In this document: positions 1-11,328 of the stretch, piece by piece
Numbering within the stretch: position 1 is the stretch's first letter
Layout: the number at the start of each line of letters is the position of its first letter
Source: an uncultured Roseateles sp.
GTDB lineage: Bacteria; Pseudomonadota; Gammaproteobacteria; Burkholderiales; Burkholderiaceae
Assembly (NCBI GenBank): GCA_946886855.1
Contig: CAMPJJ010000081.1
Coordinates: forward strand, 1 to 26,111
Reading direction: 5' to 3'
Length of the DNA stretch: 26,111 nucleotides
Notes under the pieces: generated by a model
The model's input: the letters and a program-made list of their open reading frames with translations, nothing else
Told to the model about the DNA's origin: nothing
Databases searched by the model: none
Made by a program: the position numbers and the translations under genes

Positions 1-220
1 TGGGATGGAGCCATCTTCTCTGGAAATCAACGTCTCGGAGAAACCGGGCAGGTCAACCTCTCGGCGCCAGCGTCACAGGAAGTGACTGGGCGCGTGCTCA
101 TCCGGCGGCTGCATGAAGCGGTAGAAGTTCGGCGACTCTCAGAGAGGATGCGACATCTCCAAAGGCCGAATCTCAGTCGCACCTATTTCGACCGAGTCGC
201 ACTTATTCGAATGCGGGACA
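1..220. mobile_element. End of an insertion sequence (IS21-like?) inserted in comM
   Basis: Read on the minus strand, the comM reading frame is intact up to its conserved run of glycines and then turns into unrelated sequence that starts TGTCCCGCATTCG and stops the frame. Just inside this junction are two near-identical direct copies of about 16 bp with a 20-bp period (AGTCGCACCTATTTCGA at 175-191 and AGTCGCACTTATTCGA at 195-210). Multiple short repeats behind a terminal TGT are a known feature of IS21-family ends, so that family is my best guess, but no transposase is visible. A frame open from the window edge to a stop at 83-85 could be the tail of an element gene; I do not recognise it. 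The other end and any target duplication lie outside the window. Confidence 0.5.
175..210. repeat. Two direct repeats at the element end
   Basis: AGTCGCACCTATTTCGA (175-191) and AGTCGCACTTATTCGA (195-210) differ by one substitution and one inserted T. They lie 8-45 bp inside the junction with comM. They are candidate transposase-binding sites of the inserted element. Confidence 0.6.
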
Positions 221-1084
221 ACCGCCGCCGATCATCGCGGCGGCCGAGGCGCTGTGGTGCGGCGCGCGGAAGGCACGCTGCGCCCACATCGACGGACGGA
301 ACTGCCCGTTGGCGCTGAGCAGCGCGGCAGACTCCAGCGCTTCGGATTCCGACAAGGGCGGCAACAGCGTCGGCAGCCGCTGCGCGAGCATCGACTTGCC
401 GGTGCCGGGTGGTCCGACCAGCAGGATGCTCAGCCCTCCCGCCGCGGCGATCTCCAGCGCCCGTTTCGGTCCGGACTGGCCCTTGATGTCGCGCAGGTCC
501 AGCGGCGTCTCGCCGCGCGGCGGTGGATCTCGTTGCACGCGCGGCAAGGGCGTCTCGCTCTGCGGTTGCAGGGCGTTCACGAGGTCGAGCAGATGCGCCG
601 CCTCCCGGACAACGAGCCCCTGCACCAGCGCCGCCTCGTCGGCGCAGCCGCGTGGCAGGACCAGCTCCCGGTCAAGCTTGGCGGCGCGCAGCGCGAGCGC
701 CATCGCCAAGGCGCCCTTGACCGGCCGCAGCTCCCCCGACAGCCCGAGTTCCCCGGCGCATTCGAGGTTCGCGAGCATGTCCGCGTCGATCTGCCCGCTG
801 GCGGCCAGGAGGCCGAGAGCGATCGGCAGGTCGAAGCGCGCACCTTCCTTCGGCAGATCGGCCGGCGACAGATTGACGGTGATGCGCTTGTTCGCCGGGA
901 ACTCCAGCCCGCTGCTCTGCAGCGCAGCACGCACGCGCTCGCGGGATTCCTTGACCTCCAGGTCCGCCAAGCCCACCAATGTGAAGCTCGGCAGGCCGTT
1001 GGCCAGGTGCACTTCCACTTCGACCGCAGCGGCAGACAGACCGTCCAGCGCGCGGCTGTGAATGATGGAGAGGGACATTGCCAT
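203..1084 (-). pseudogene. comM: Truncated ComM/YifB-family Mg-chelatase-like AAA+ ATPase
   Basis: ComM is a hexameric helicase that promotes branch migration during natural transformation. The protein begins MAMSLSIIHSRALDGL and keeps the N-terminal Lon-S5-like domain (about residues 1-160) and the Walker A motif GPPGTGKS. It continues to RAPHHSASAAAMIGGG and then runs into CPAFE and a stop. About 293 residues remain of a family length near 500. Walker B (the LDELPEF region), the sensor motifs and the C-terminal lid domain are missing, so ATP hydrolysis should be lost. I chose the ATG at 1084 because GAGG lies 9 bases upstream; the ATG at 1078 is an alternative, and the longer frame to 1186 has no family similarity. 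The break coincides with the presumed IS end. The 3' half probably lies beyond the element, outside the window. Confidence 0.85.
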
Positions 1085-1279
1085 GAGATGTCGCCTCGCT
1101 TCAGCGGTGTGGCAGGCCCTGGCGCACGGTCTCGTCACTCCGGCTTTCATGCTTTCCGTCGCCCGCCATTCGAAGCCCTTCCGCACCCATCCGGTTCATG
1201 AGCTCCGCAGTGTCCATAGCGAACGATTTCACGCCTAGCACCCTGTTGGGGCGTTTCTAGGGTTAACCAATCCCCCATC

Positions 1280-1298
1280 CGCGCCTGCATTTGGTGCG
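1280..1298. promoter_or_regulatory. Possible NtrC enhancer site (imperfect)
   Basis: CGCGCC and GGTGCG half-sites face each other, 7 bp apart. The NtrC consensus is GCACC-N5-GGTGC, so one half-site and the spacing both deviate. The position, about 100 bp upstream of a -24/-12 promoter driving glnK-amtB, is right for an NtrC enhancer. This is an inference from partial similarity plus context. Confidence 0.25.
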
Positions 1299-1357
1299 CA
1301 TTGACGCTTGACGGGGCGGTATCGGCAACCGTTCGTGGCTGCGTGAGCCGGAATGGG

Positions 1358-1378
1358 GCCCCTTCGGGGGGAAGGGGC
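1358..1378. repeat. Perfect inverted repeat upstream of the sigma-54 promoter
   Basis: GCCCCTTC (1358-1365), a GGGGG spacer and GAAGGGGC (1371-1378) form an exact 8-bp dyad 16 bp upstream of the -24 element. It may be a protein site or a DNA structure. It has no T-tract, so it is not a clear terminator. Confidence 0.5.
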
Positions 1379-1393
1379 TCCCCCGGGCCCGCT

Positions 1394-1409
1394 TGGCACA
1401 AAAGCTGCA
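1394..1409 (+). promoter_or_regulatory. Sigma-54 (-24/-12) promoter for the porin-glnK-amtB operon
   Basis: TGGCAC-AAAAG-CTGCA matches the RpoN consensus TGGCAC-N5-TTGCW at every position but one. The invariant GG (1395-1396) and GC (1407-1408) are separated by exactly 10 bp. Transcription would start near 1420, about 48 bases before the porin ATG. P-II/AmtB operons are classic NtrC/RpoN targets, so the location supports the call. Confidence 0.85.
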
Positions 1410-1467
1410 AAGCCTCGTCCGGAAGCAGTCGCCCAGAGTCGCCCCAAACAATCAGGAGCCCCCGCGC

Positions 1468-2190
1468 ATGAAGCCCATCGCCGCCGTCCGTGCCGCAGCC
1501 GTCGCCGCCATCGCCGCCATCGCCCTCCCGGCGCTGGCGCAGGAGGCCAACCCGCTGTCCTTCAACGTCAGCGTCACCTCCGACTACCGCTACCGCGGCA
1601 TCTCGCAGACGCGCCTCAAGCCCGCCCTGCAAGGCGGCGTCGATTACGCCCATTCCAGCGGCTTCTACATCGGCGCCTGGGCCTCCACCATCAAGTGGAT
1701 CAAGGACAGCGGCGGCGACGCCGACGTCGAGATCGACACCTACGCCGGCTACAAGACCGAGGTCGGCGGCGGCGTCACCGTCGACGTCGGTTTCCTGCGC
1801 TACAACTACCCCAGCAACAAGCTGCCCACCAGCGCCAACACCAACGAGCTGTACGGCGCCGTCACCTTCGGCCCCGCCACGCTGAAGTACTCGCACGCGA
1901 TCAGCAACCTGTTCGGCTTCGCCGACTCCAAGCAGAGCGGCTACCTGGACCTGAGCGCCACCTTCGACGTCGGCGGCGGCTTCACCCTGACCCCGCACGT
2001 GGGCCACCAGAAGGTGAAGAACAACGGCGATTTCAGCTACACGGACTACTCGCTGACGGCGAACAAGGACTGGGAAGGCTTCACCTTCGGCCTGGGCTTC
2101 GTCGCCACCAACACCGACAACTACATCGGCGGCAAGGGCAAGGACCTCGGCAAGAACGGGGTGGTCGTGTCCGTCAAGAAGGTCTTCTGA
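1468..2190 (+). CDS. TorF-family putative porin, 240 aa
   Basis: Outer-membrane beta-barrel protein of the family annotated as TorF-type putative porins (TIGR02001-like); the transported solute is not known. A signal peptide ends at ALPALA-QE near residue 24. The mature part opens with FNVSVTSDYRYRGISQT, the family hallmark SDY-x-RG-SQ, followed by alternating amphipathic strands and a C-terminal aromatic residue (KKVF) as expected for barrel assembly. Length is normal. I chose the ATG at 1468, not the upstream in-frame start at 1393, because AGGAG (1454-1458) lies 9 bases before it and the upstream start would precede the predicted transcription start. It is the first gene after the sigma-54 promoter, 9 bases before glnK, so it is likely induced under nitrogen limitation and may admit a nitrogen source. 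Confidence 0.9.
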   Translation: MKPIAAVRAAAVAAIAAIALPALAQEANPLSFNVSVTSDYRYRGISQTRLKPALQGGVDYAHSSGFYIGAWASTIKWIKDSGGDADVEIDTYAGYKTEVGGGVTVDVGFLRYNYPSNKLPTSANTNELYGAVTFGPATLKYSHAISNLFGFADSKQSGYLDLSATFDVGGGFTLTPHVGHQKVKNNGDFSYTDYSLTANKDWEGFTFGLGFVATNTDNYIGGKGKDLGKNGVVVSVKKVF

Positions 2191-2538
<348 letters not shown>

Positions 2539-2552
2539 CCGTCCCCTGAATC

Positions 2553-2575
2553 CGCGGCCCCCGAGGGAGGCCGCG
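2553..2575 (+). other. Hairpin between glnK and amtB
   Basis: CGCGGCC (2553-2559) pairs perfectly with GGCCGCG (2569-2575) around a 9-nt loop that can itself pair partly. It lies in the 123-base glnK-amtB leader and has no T-tract, so mRNA processing, stability or partial attenuation is more likely than full termination. Confidence 0.45.
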
Positions 2576-2661
2576 CCGTCCTCCGCAGCAGTCCTTCGCC
2601 GTCCCGCGCGCCGCAGTTCCGCGCGTCCGCCGATCAAGATCCAACGAAGAGAGTCCCGATC

Positions 2662-4203
2662 ATGAAGCAACTACTCGCCTGCCTGGCCTTGGCCGCGGCA
2701 GCCTTCACCAGCCTGGCCCCCGCGGCCATGGCGCAGGATGCGGCCTCCGCGCCCGCCGCCGTCGCCAGCGAGACCACCGCCCAGGCGCCCGCGCCGACCG
2801 CGCCGGCCGCCGCGCCCGCCGCCTCGGCGCCCGCGGAAGCCGCTTCGGCCGCCGCCGCGCCCGCGCCCGTCATCAACAAGGGCGACACCACCTGGATGAT
2901 GGTCTCCACCCTGCTGGTGATCATGATGACGGTGCCAGGTCTTGCCCTGTTCTACGGCGGCCTGGTCCGCAGCAAGAACATGCTGTCGGTGCTGATGCAG
3001 GTGATGGTCACCTTCTCGCTGATCGTCGTCCTGTGGGCCCTGTACGGCTACAGCCTGGCGTTCACCGAGGGCAACAAGTTCATCGGCGGCTTCGACCGAT
3101 TGTTCATGAAGGGCATCTGGGACAACGTCGCCGGCACCTTCGCGCCGGGCGCGACCTTCAGCAAGGGCGTCTACATCCCCGAGATCGTCTTCGCCGCCTT
3201 CCAGGCGACCTTCGCCGGCATCACCTGCTGCCTGATCGTCGGCGCCTTCGCCGAGCGCATCAAGTTCAGCGCCGTGCTGCTGTTCATGGTCCTGTGGTTC
3301 ACCTTCAGCTACACGCCGATGGCCCACATGGTCTGGTTCTGGATGGGCCCGGACGCCTACGCCTCGGCGGCGGTCGTCGATGAGATGAACAGCAAGGCCG
3401 GCCTGATCTGGCAGTGGGGCGCGCTGGACTTCGCCGGCGGCACCGTGGTGCACATCAACGCCGCGGTCGCGGGCATCGTCGGCGCCTTCATGGTCGGCAA
3501 GCGCATCGGCTACGGCAAGGAAGCGTTCACGCCGCACAGCCTGACCCTGACGATGGTCGGTGCCTCGCTGCTGTGGGTGGGCTGGTTCGGCTTCAACGCC
3601 GGCTCCGCGCTGGAAGCCAACGGCTTCGCCGCGCTGGCCTTCATCAACACGCTGTTCGCCACCGCCGCCGCGGTGCTGGCCTGGTGCGTCGGTGAAGCGC
3701 TGCTCAAGGGCAAGGCCTCGATGCTGGGCGCTGCCTCGGGCGCCGTGGCCGGTCTGGTCGCGATCACCCCGGCCGCCGGCAACGTCGGCATCGGCGGCGG
3801 TCTGGTGATCGGCCTGGTCGCCGGCTTCGCCTGCCTGTGGGGCGTCTCGGGCCTGAAGAAGCTGCTGGGTGCGGACGACTCGCTGGACGTCTTCGGCGTC
3901 CACGGCGTGGGCGGCATCGTCGGCGCGCTGCTGACGGGTGTGTTCAACAGCCCGAGCCTGGGCGGCCCCTCGGCCGTCGGCGACTGGGTGACGGCCGCGA
4001 CGATCGCGCCGGACGCCTACTCGATCGGCACGCAGGTCTTCACGCAGCTCAAGGCCGTCCTGCTGACCATCGTGTGGTCGGGCGTGGTCTCGGTGATCGC
4101 CTTCAAGGTGGTCGACCTGGTGATCGGCCTGCGCGTCACCGAAGAGGAAGAGCGCGAGGGCCTGGACATCAGCTCGCACGGCGAGACCGCGTATCACAAG
4201 TAA
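2662..4203 (+). CDS. amtB: Ammonium channel AmtB with a long periplasmic Ala/Pro leader
   Basis: Inner-membrane trimer conducting ammonium/ammonia, gated by GlnK. A cleavable signal peptide (about residues 1-24, ending AMA-Q) is followed by about 45 residues almost only of Ala, Pro, Ser, Glu and Thr, and then eleven membrane spans beginning near residue 73 (TTWMMVSTLLVIMM). The pore twin histidines are present: His264 in GGTVVHINAAVAG and His414 in DVFGVHGVGG, 150 residues apart as in the E. coli protein (168/318). The C-terminal tail RVTEEEEREGLDISSHGE is the conserved GlnK-responsive motif. The protein is 513 residues, longer than the E. coli protein because of the linker. A weak GAAGAGAG ribosome site precedes the ATG. 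An intrinsic terminator follows, so it ends the operon. Confidence 0.96.
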   Translation: MKQLLACLALAAAAFTSLAPAAMAQDAASAPAAVASETTAQAPAPTAPAAAPAASAPAEAASAAAAPAPVINKGDTTWMMVSTLLVIMMTVPGLALFYGGLVRSKNMLSVLMQVMVTFSLIVVLWALYGYSLAFTEGNKFIGGFDRLFMKGIWDNVAGTFAPGATFSKGVYIPEIVFAAFQATFAGITCCLIVGAFAERIKFSAVLLFMVLWFTFSYTPMAHMVWFWMGPDAYASAAVVDEMNSKAGLIWQWGALDFAGGTVVHINAAVAGIVGAFMVGKRIGYGKEAFTPHSLTLTMVGASLLWVGWFGFNAGSALEANGFAALAFINTLFATAAAVLAWCVGEALLKGKASMLGAASGAVAGLVAITPAAGNVGIGGGLVIGLVAGFACLWGVSGLKKLLGADDSLDVFGVHGVGGIVGALLTGVFNSPSLGGPSAVGDWVTAATIAPDAYSIGTQVFTQLKAVLLTIVWSGVVSVIAFKVVDLVIGLRVTEEEEREGLDISSHGETAYHK

Positions 4204-4226
4204 ATCTTCAGTCTCCTGCAATGTTC

Positions 4227-4254
4227 AAGCCGCCCCGGGAGGGCGGCTTTTTTT
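4227..4254 (+). terminator. Intrinsic terminator after amtB
   Basis: GCCGCCC (4229-4235), loop CGGGA, GGGCGGC (4241-4247), then seven T residues. The flanking AA/TT extends the stem. It lies 24 bases after the amtB stop and isolates the operon from the LysR gene downstream. Confidence 0.95.
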
Positions 4255-4290
4255 CGTCGGTGCTTTCACGCGTGCCGGCGAGCCTCGACC

Positions 4291-4305
4291 ACTTCCACAA
4301 TGCGC
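4291..4305 (+). promoter_or_regulatory. 15-bp motif shared with the DUF1445 promoter, copy 1
   Basis: ACTTCCACAATGCGC lies just before the lysR ATG at 4310. A 14/15 copy occurs at 5341-5355 upstream of the DUF1445 gene. CACAAT inside it resembles a -10 element; if so, transcription would begin almost at the ATG, giving a nearly leaderless lysR message. It could instead be a regulator half-site. Confidence 0.4.
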
Positions 4306-4309
4306 CGCC

Positions 4310-5263
4310 ATGAACCTCCGCTTTGTCGAAGCCTTCCACTGGGCCGCCTCCTTGCGCAGCATCACGCGTGCGGCGGAGAAGCTGCACATCACCCAGTCCG
4401 CGCTGTCCAGCCGCATCGCGACGCTGGAGGAGGAACTCGGCGTCGTGCTGCTCGACCGGCGCGACAAGCAGTTCCGCCTGACCGTCGCCGGCCAGCGTTT
4501 CCAGACGCTGGCGCAGCGGCTGCTCGACGTGCAGCGGCAGGTGAAGGAGGAGATGGGCGGCACCGGCGGCGCGGGCCGGCCGGCGGTGCTGCGCATCGGC
4601 GCCATCGAGTCGGTGGTGCACAGCTGGCTCACCGGCTGGCTGCAGGAGATGCGCGCGACGAATCCGGACTTCGAGCTCGAGCTGACGGTGGAGACTTCGC
4701 CGGTGCTGGTCGACCAGGTGCGGCGGGGCGCGCAGGACCTGGTCTTCGCGGCGATCCCGGCGGCCGACGCCGGCGGCGTGCGCACGCGGGCCATGGCCTC
4801 GATGCCGATGGGCTTCGTCGGCCGCGCCGACCTCCACACGAAGCGGCGCTACGGACTGTCGGACCTGGCGGGCCACGACCTGCTGACCTTCCAGCGCGGC
4901 TCGCAGCCGCACCAGGCCCTGCTGCAGATATTCCAGGAGTCCGGCCTGCCGCTGCCGCGCGTGCACGCGATCTCGTCGATCTCCGCGATGGTGCAGCTGG
5001 TGGAAGGCGGCTTCGGCATCGCGACGCTGCCGGTGGCGGTGGCGGAACAGCTCGCGAAGCGGACCTCGCTGCGCGTGCTGCGCAGCGACACCGACCTGGT
5101 GCCGCTGCCGATCCATGCCAGCTACCGCGAGGATCCGAGCTCGCAGTTGACCGAGTCGGTGCTGGACTCCGCGCTGGACCACGTCGCGCGGCACGGCGCG
5201 GGGAAGGCGTCCGGCAGGTCGTCCGGGAAAGCCCGCATGGCATCGGCGACGCCGGGGCGCTAA
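4310..5263 (+). CDS. LysR-family regulator of the oxoprolinase cassette
   Basis: Transcription regulator of 317 residues. The N-terminal winged helix-turn-helix is clear: MNLRFVEAFHWAASLRSITR, then AAEKLHITQSALSSRIATLEEELGVVLLDRR (about residues 1-60). A linker helix and a periplasmic-binding-like effector domain (about 90-295) follow. The start has no Shine-Dalgarno sequence, consistent with a very short leader. The gene sits between the amtB terminator and the DUF1445 gene on the same strand, and a perfect T-N11-A palindrome lies 18 bases after its stop, so it most likely activates the three genes that follow. The effector cannot be read from the sequence; a glutamate or 5-oxoproline-type compound is a guess from the neighbours. 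The last about 20 residues (GKASGRSSGKARMASATPGR) look unstructured. Confidence 0.9.
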   Translation: MNLRFVEAFHWAASLRSITRAAEKLHITQSALSSRIATLEEELGVVLLDRRDKQFRLTVAGQRFQTLAQRLLDVQRQVKEEMGGTGGAGRPAVLRIGAIESVVHSWLTGWLQEMRATNPDFELELTVETSPVLVDQVRRGAQDLVFAAIPAADAGGVRTRAMASMPMGFVGRADLHTKRRYGLSDLAGHDLLTFQRGSQPHQALLQIFQESGLPLPRVHAISSISAMVQLVEGGFGIATLPVAVAEQLAKRTSLRVLRSDTDLVPLPIHASYREDPSSQLTESVLDSALDHVARHGAGKASGRSSGKARMASATPGR

Positions 5264-5281
5264 GCGGAAGCGCTGCTGTCG

Positions 5282-5300
5282 TCATCGAAAAAATCGATGA
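5282..5300. promoter_or_regulatory. LysR-type binding site (T-N11-A palindrome)
   Basis: TCATCGA (5282-5288), AAAAA, TCGATGA (5294-5300): 7-bp arms without mismatch, containing the classic T-N11-A core. Its centre is about 67 bp upstream of the start predicted from the -10-like CACAAT at 5346-5351. That matches the usual position of the LysR recognition site near -65. Confidence 0.75.
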
Positions 5301-5320
5301 ACGGAGGAGGAAAATTTCCG

Positions 5321-5355
5321 TTGGATCGCGGGGCCGGGCGACTTCCACAATCCGC
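5321..5355 (+). promoter_or_regulatory. Probable promoter of the DUF1445-MFS-oxoprolinase genes
   Basis: A -35-like TTGGAT (5321-5326) and a -10-like CACAAT (5346-5351) are separated by 19 bp. The suboptimal spacer would suit an activator-dependent promoter. The -10 lies inside ACTTCCACAATCCGC (5341-5355), the second copy of the motif found before lysR. Confidence 0.45.
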
Positions 5356-5386
5356 TCCATCGTCAGACAGCCCCCGCGATCCCGCC

Positions 5387-6199
5387 ATGAGCCCATCGAC
5401 CGATTCCCTCGATCCCGACGCGTCGTCCGGCGCGCTCGACGTCCGGCTCGCCGCGCGCCGCGGCGGCTTCACCGGCCACACCAGCGGGCTGGCCAGCGCG
5501 TTCGTGCAGGCGAACCTCGCGATCCTGCCGGCCGCGCTCGCCGCGGACTTCCGCCGCTACTGCGCGCTGAACCCGCAGGCCTGCCCGCTGCTCGGCGTCA
5601 CCGAGCCCGGCGATCCGACGCTCGCGGCGCTGGGCGCCGACCTGGACCTGCGCACCGACGTGCCGCGCTATCGCGTGTGGCGGGACGGTGAACTCGTCGA
5701 GGAGCCGACCGACGTGACACGCTGGTGGCGCGACGACCTGGTCGCCTTCGTCATCGGTTGTTCGTTCTCCTTCGAGCATGCGCTGCTGGCCGAAGGCATC
5801 CCGCTGCGGCACGTCGAGCAGGGCCGCAATGTCGCGATGTACCGCACCAGCATCGAGACCACGCCGGCCGGCGTCTTCCGCGGCCCGACCGTCGTGTCGA
5901 TGCGGCCGCTGACCGCCGCCGATGCGATCCGTGCGGTGCAGATCACGTCGCGGCTGCCGCAGGTCCACGGTGCGCCGCTGCATCTGGGCGATCCGTCGCG
6001 CATCGGCATCGACGACATCGCGCGTCCCGATTACGGCGACGCCGTCGACATCCGCGACGGCGAACTGCCGGTCTTCTGGGCCTGCGGCGTCACCCCCCAA
6101 TCGGCGATCGAGACGGCGCGTCCGCCGTTCTGCATCACCCATGCGCCCGGTCACATGCTCGTGACCGACCTGCTCAACCGGGACCTGATCGCGGCCTGA
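5387..6199 (+). CDS. DUF1445 protein (D-glutamate cyclase / putative hydro-lyase family)
   Basis: A 270-residue protein matching the DUF1445 (PF07286) family in length and in its conserved blocks: the arginine-rich start [17 protein letters not shown], then [72 protein letters not shown], and the C-terminal [17 protein letters not shown]. The mammalian homologue converts D-glutamate to 5-oxo-D-proline; bacterial members are mostly annotated only as putative hydro-lyases. I chose the ATG at 5387 because the upstream frame is not family-like and would begin before the predicted promoter. There is no clear Shine-Dalgarno. Downstream are an MFS carrier and an oxoprolinase, which makes a cyclase acting on glutamate or a related acid attractive, but this is inference. 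The stop codon lies inside an 11-bp tandem array. Confidence 0.88.
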   Translation: MSPSTDSLDPDASSGALDVRLAARRGGFTGHTSGLASAFVQANLAILPAALAADFRRYCALNPQACPLLGVTEPGDPTLAALGADLDLRTDVPRYRVWRDGELVEEPTDVTRWWRDDLVAFVIGCSFSFEHALLAEGIPLRHVEQGRNVAMYRTSIETTPAGVFRGPTVVSMRPLTAADAIRAVQITSRLPQVHGAPLHLGDPSRIGIDDIARPDYGDAVDIRDGELPVFWACGVTPQSAIETARPPFCITHAPGHMLVTDLLNRDLIAA

Positions 6200-6237
6200 T
6201 CGCGACCTGATCGAAGCCCGACCGACGCTCGACCGAC
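6183..6237. repeat. 11-bp tandem array spanning the DUF1445 stop codon
   Basis: Five consecutive 11-bp units: ACCTGATCGCG, GCCTGATCGCG, ACCTGATCGAA, GCCCGACCGAC, GCTCGACCGAC. Neighbouring units differ by one to four bases. The stop codon (6197-6199) is in the second unit, so the array extends from the last codons into the spacer. Confidence 0.75.
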
Positions 6238-6259
6238 GCCAGAAAAAAGGAACGACACC

Positions 6260-7498
6260 ATGTGGCTCAGAGACACCACGCCCACCGAGCGGCGCACCCT
6301 GGTCGCAACCTTCGCCGGCTACGGCGTCGACGGTTTCGACTACATGATCTACACCTTCTTGATCCCCACGCTGATCGCGGCCTGGGGCATGAGCAAGGGC
6401 CAGGCGGGGGCGATCGCCACCGGCGCGTTGCTGACCTCGGCCGTCGGCGGCTGGGCGGCGGGCGTGCTCGCGGACCGCTTCGGCCGCGTCCGCGTGCTGC
6501 AGTGGACGGTGCTGTGGTTCGCGCTGTTCACCTTCCTCAGCGGATTCACGACGTCCTTCGAGCAACTGTTCTTCACCCGCGCGATGCAGGGCTTCGGCAT
6601 GGGCGGCGAGTGGGCCGTCGGCTCGGTGCTGATCGCCGAGACGATCAAGGCGAAGCACCGCGGCAAGGCGGCCGGGCTGGTGCAGAGCAGCTGGGCCATC
6701 GGCTGGGCGGCCTCGGCGGTGGCGTTCTGGGGCCTGTACTCGGTGCTGCCGCCGGAGACTGCGTGGAAGGTGCTGTTCTGGATCGGCCTCCTCCCGGCGG
6801 TGCTGATCCTCTACATCCGACGCAATCTCGACGAGCCGGCGATCTATCTGGCCGAGCAGGCGCGCGCCAAGGACCGCGGCGAGCGCGCCAACTTCCTGCG
6901 GATCTTCTCGCCGGCGCTGCTGCGCAACACCGTGCTCGCCAGCCTGCTGGCCACCGGCATGCAGGGCGCGTACTACTCGGTGACGACCTGGCTGCCGACC
7001 TTCCTCAAGACCGAGCGCCACCTCTCGGTGCTGGGCACCAGCGGCTACCTGCTGGTGCTGATCGCCGGCTCCTTCTGCGGCTACCTGACCAGCGCCTGGC
7101 TCAGCGACGCGATCGGTCGGCGCCGCTGCTTCATGCTGTTCGCGCTGATGGGCGGCATCCTGGTGCTGGCCTACACGCAGATGCCGATCACCGACGGCCT
7201 CATGCTGGTGCTGGGCTTCCCGCTGGGCTTCTTCCTGTCGGGCATCTTCTCCGGCATGGGCGCCTTCCTGGCGGAACTGTTCCCGAGCGACGTCCGCGGC
7301 TCGGGCCAGGGCTTTTGCTACAACATCGGGCGGGCGCTCGGCGCGGCCTGTCCCGCGCTGATCGGCAGCTTCAGCACGCAGTACCCGCTGGGGCAGACCC
7401 TGGGCTGGATGGCGGCGCTCTGCTACGGCCTGGTGATCGTCGCGGCGCTGGCGCTGCCCGAGACCCGGGGACGCGAACTCGCTCCCGCGGCGGCCTGA
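6260..7498 (+). CDS. MFS transporter (sugar-acid/organic-anion type)
   Basis: Inner-membrane secondary carrier of 412 residues with twelve predicted spans. MFS signatures are visible: [14 protein letters not shown] (loop 2-3) in the first half and [15 protein letters not shown] in the second half. The first helix carries [17 protein letters not shown], and [24 protein letters not shown] resembles helix 4-5 of the sialate/lactate and other organic-acid carriers. AAGGA 8 bases before the ATG supports the start. It lies between the DUF1445 and oxoprolinase genes, and its TGA abuts the next possible ATG (TGAATG), indicating translational coupling. It probably imports the cassette's substrate, a glutamate-, pyroglutamate- or hydantoin-like acid; the sequence does not identify which. 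Confidence 0.9.
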   Translation: MWLRDTTPTERRTLVATFAGYGVDGFDYMIYTFLIPTLIAAWGMSKGQAGAIATGALLTSAVGGWAAGVLADRFGRVRVLQWTVLWFALFTFLSGFTTSFEQLFFTRAMQGFGMGGEWAVGSVLIAETIKAKHRGKAAGLVQSSWAIGWAASAVAFWGLYSVLPPETAWKVLFWIGLLPAVLILYIRRNLDEPAIYLAEQARAKDRGERANFLRIFSPALLRNTVLASLLATGMQGAYYSVTTWLPTFLKTERHLSVLGTSGYLLVLIAGSFCGYLTSAWLSDAIGRRRCFMLFALMGGILVLAYTQMPITDGLMLVLGFPLGFFLSGIFSGMGAFLAELFPSDVRGSGQGFCYNIGRALGAACPALIGSFSTQYPLGQTLGWMAALCYGLVIVAALALPETRGRELAPAAA

Positions 7499-11239
<3,741 letters not shown>

Positions 11240-11240
11240 G

Positions 11241-11287
11241 GCCCCCTTGAGATGGGGCGCGTAACCCCAATGTGGGCGTGCCTAGAA
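11241..11287 (+). promoter_or_regulatory. Spacer with hairpin and probable gshA -10 element
   Basis: GCCCC (11241-11245) and GGGGC (11254-11258) can pair just after the oxoprolinase stop, giving a weak stem without a T-tract. TAGAAT (11282-11287) is a good -10 hexamer about 42 bases before the gshA ATG, with no clear -35. gshA therefore probably has its own promoter, although read-through from the oxoprolinase gene is possible. Confidence 0.4.
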
Positions 11288-11328
11288 TCGGAACACCGCC
11301 CCCCCGGCTGTCCAGGCGCCCGCTCATC

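Larger units (their letters stand above)
1085..1393. other. Gene-free divergent intergenic region, comM to porin operon
   Basis: No plausible gene lies between the comM start and the porin start. The region holds a perfect 8-bp palindrome GGTTAACC (1261-1268), an imperfect NtrC-like dyad (1280-1298) and a perfect 8-bp inverted repeat (1358-1378). The sigma-54 promoter follows from 1394. I found no convincing sigma-70 promoter for comM. Confidence 0.6.

Noticed and set aside
82..318. 78-residue plus-strand frame across the comM junction
   Set aside because: It crosses from the inserted sequence into antisense comM, with an Arg-rich translation and no family resemblance.
1255..1313. Sigma-70 promoter from the TTGACG copies at 1301 and 1308
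   Set aside because: No acceptable -10 element occurs 16-19 bases downstream of either; the sigma-54 element explains the operon better.
1235..1447. Possible small gene (such as ubiK) on the minus strand between comM and the porin
   Set aside because: I looked for a UbiK-like protein, often found near comM in related bacteria. The frames here are Pro/Gly/Arg-rich and lack any coiled-coil pattern.
11272..11328. GTG start extending gshA by 19 residues
   Set aside because: The extension is Pro/Arg-rich, contains the probable -10 element and is not family-like; the ATG at 11329 fits.
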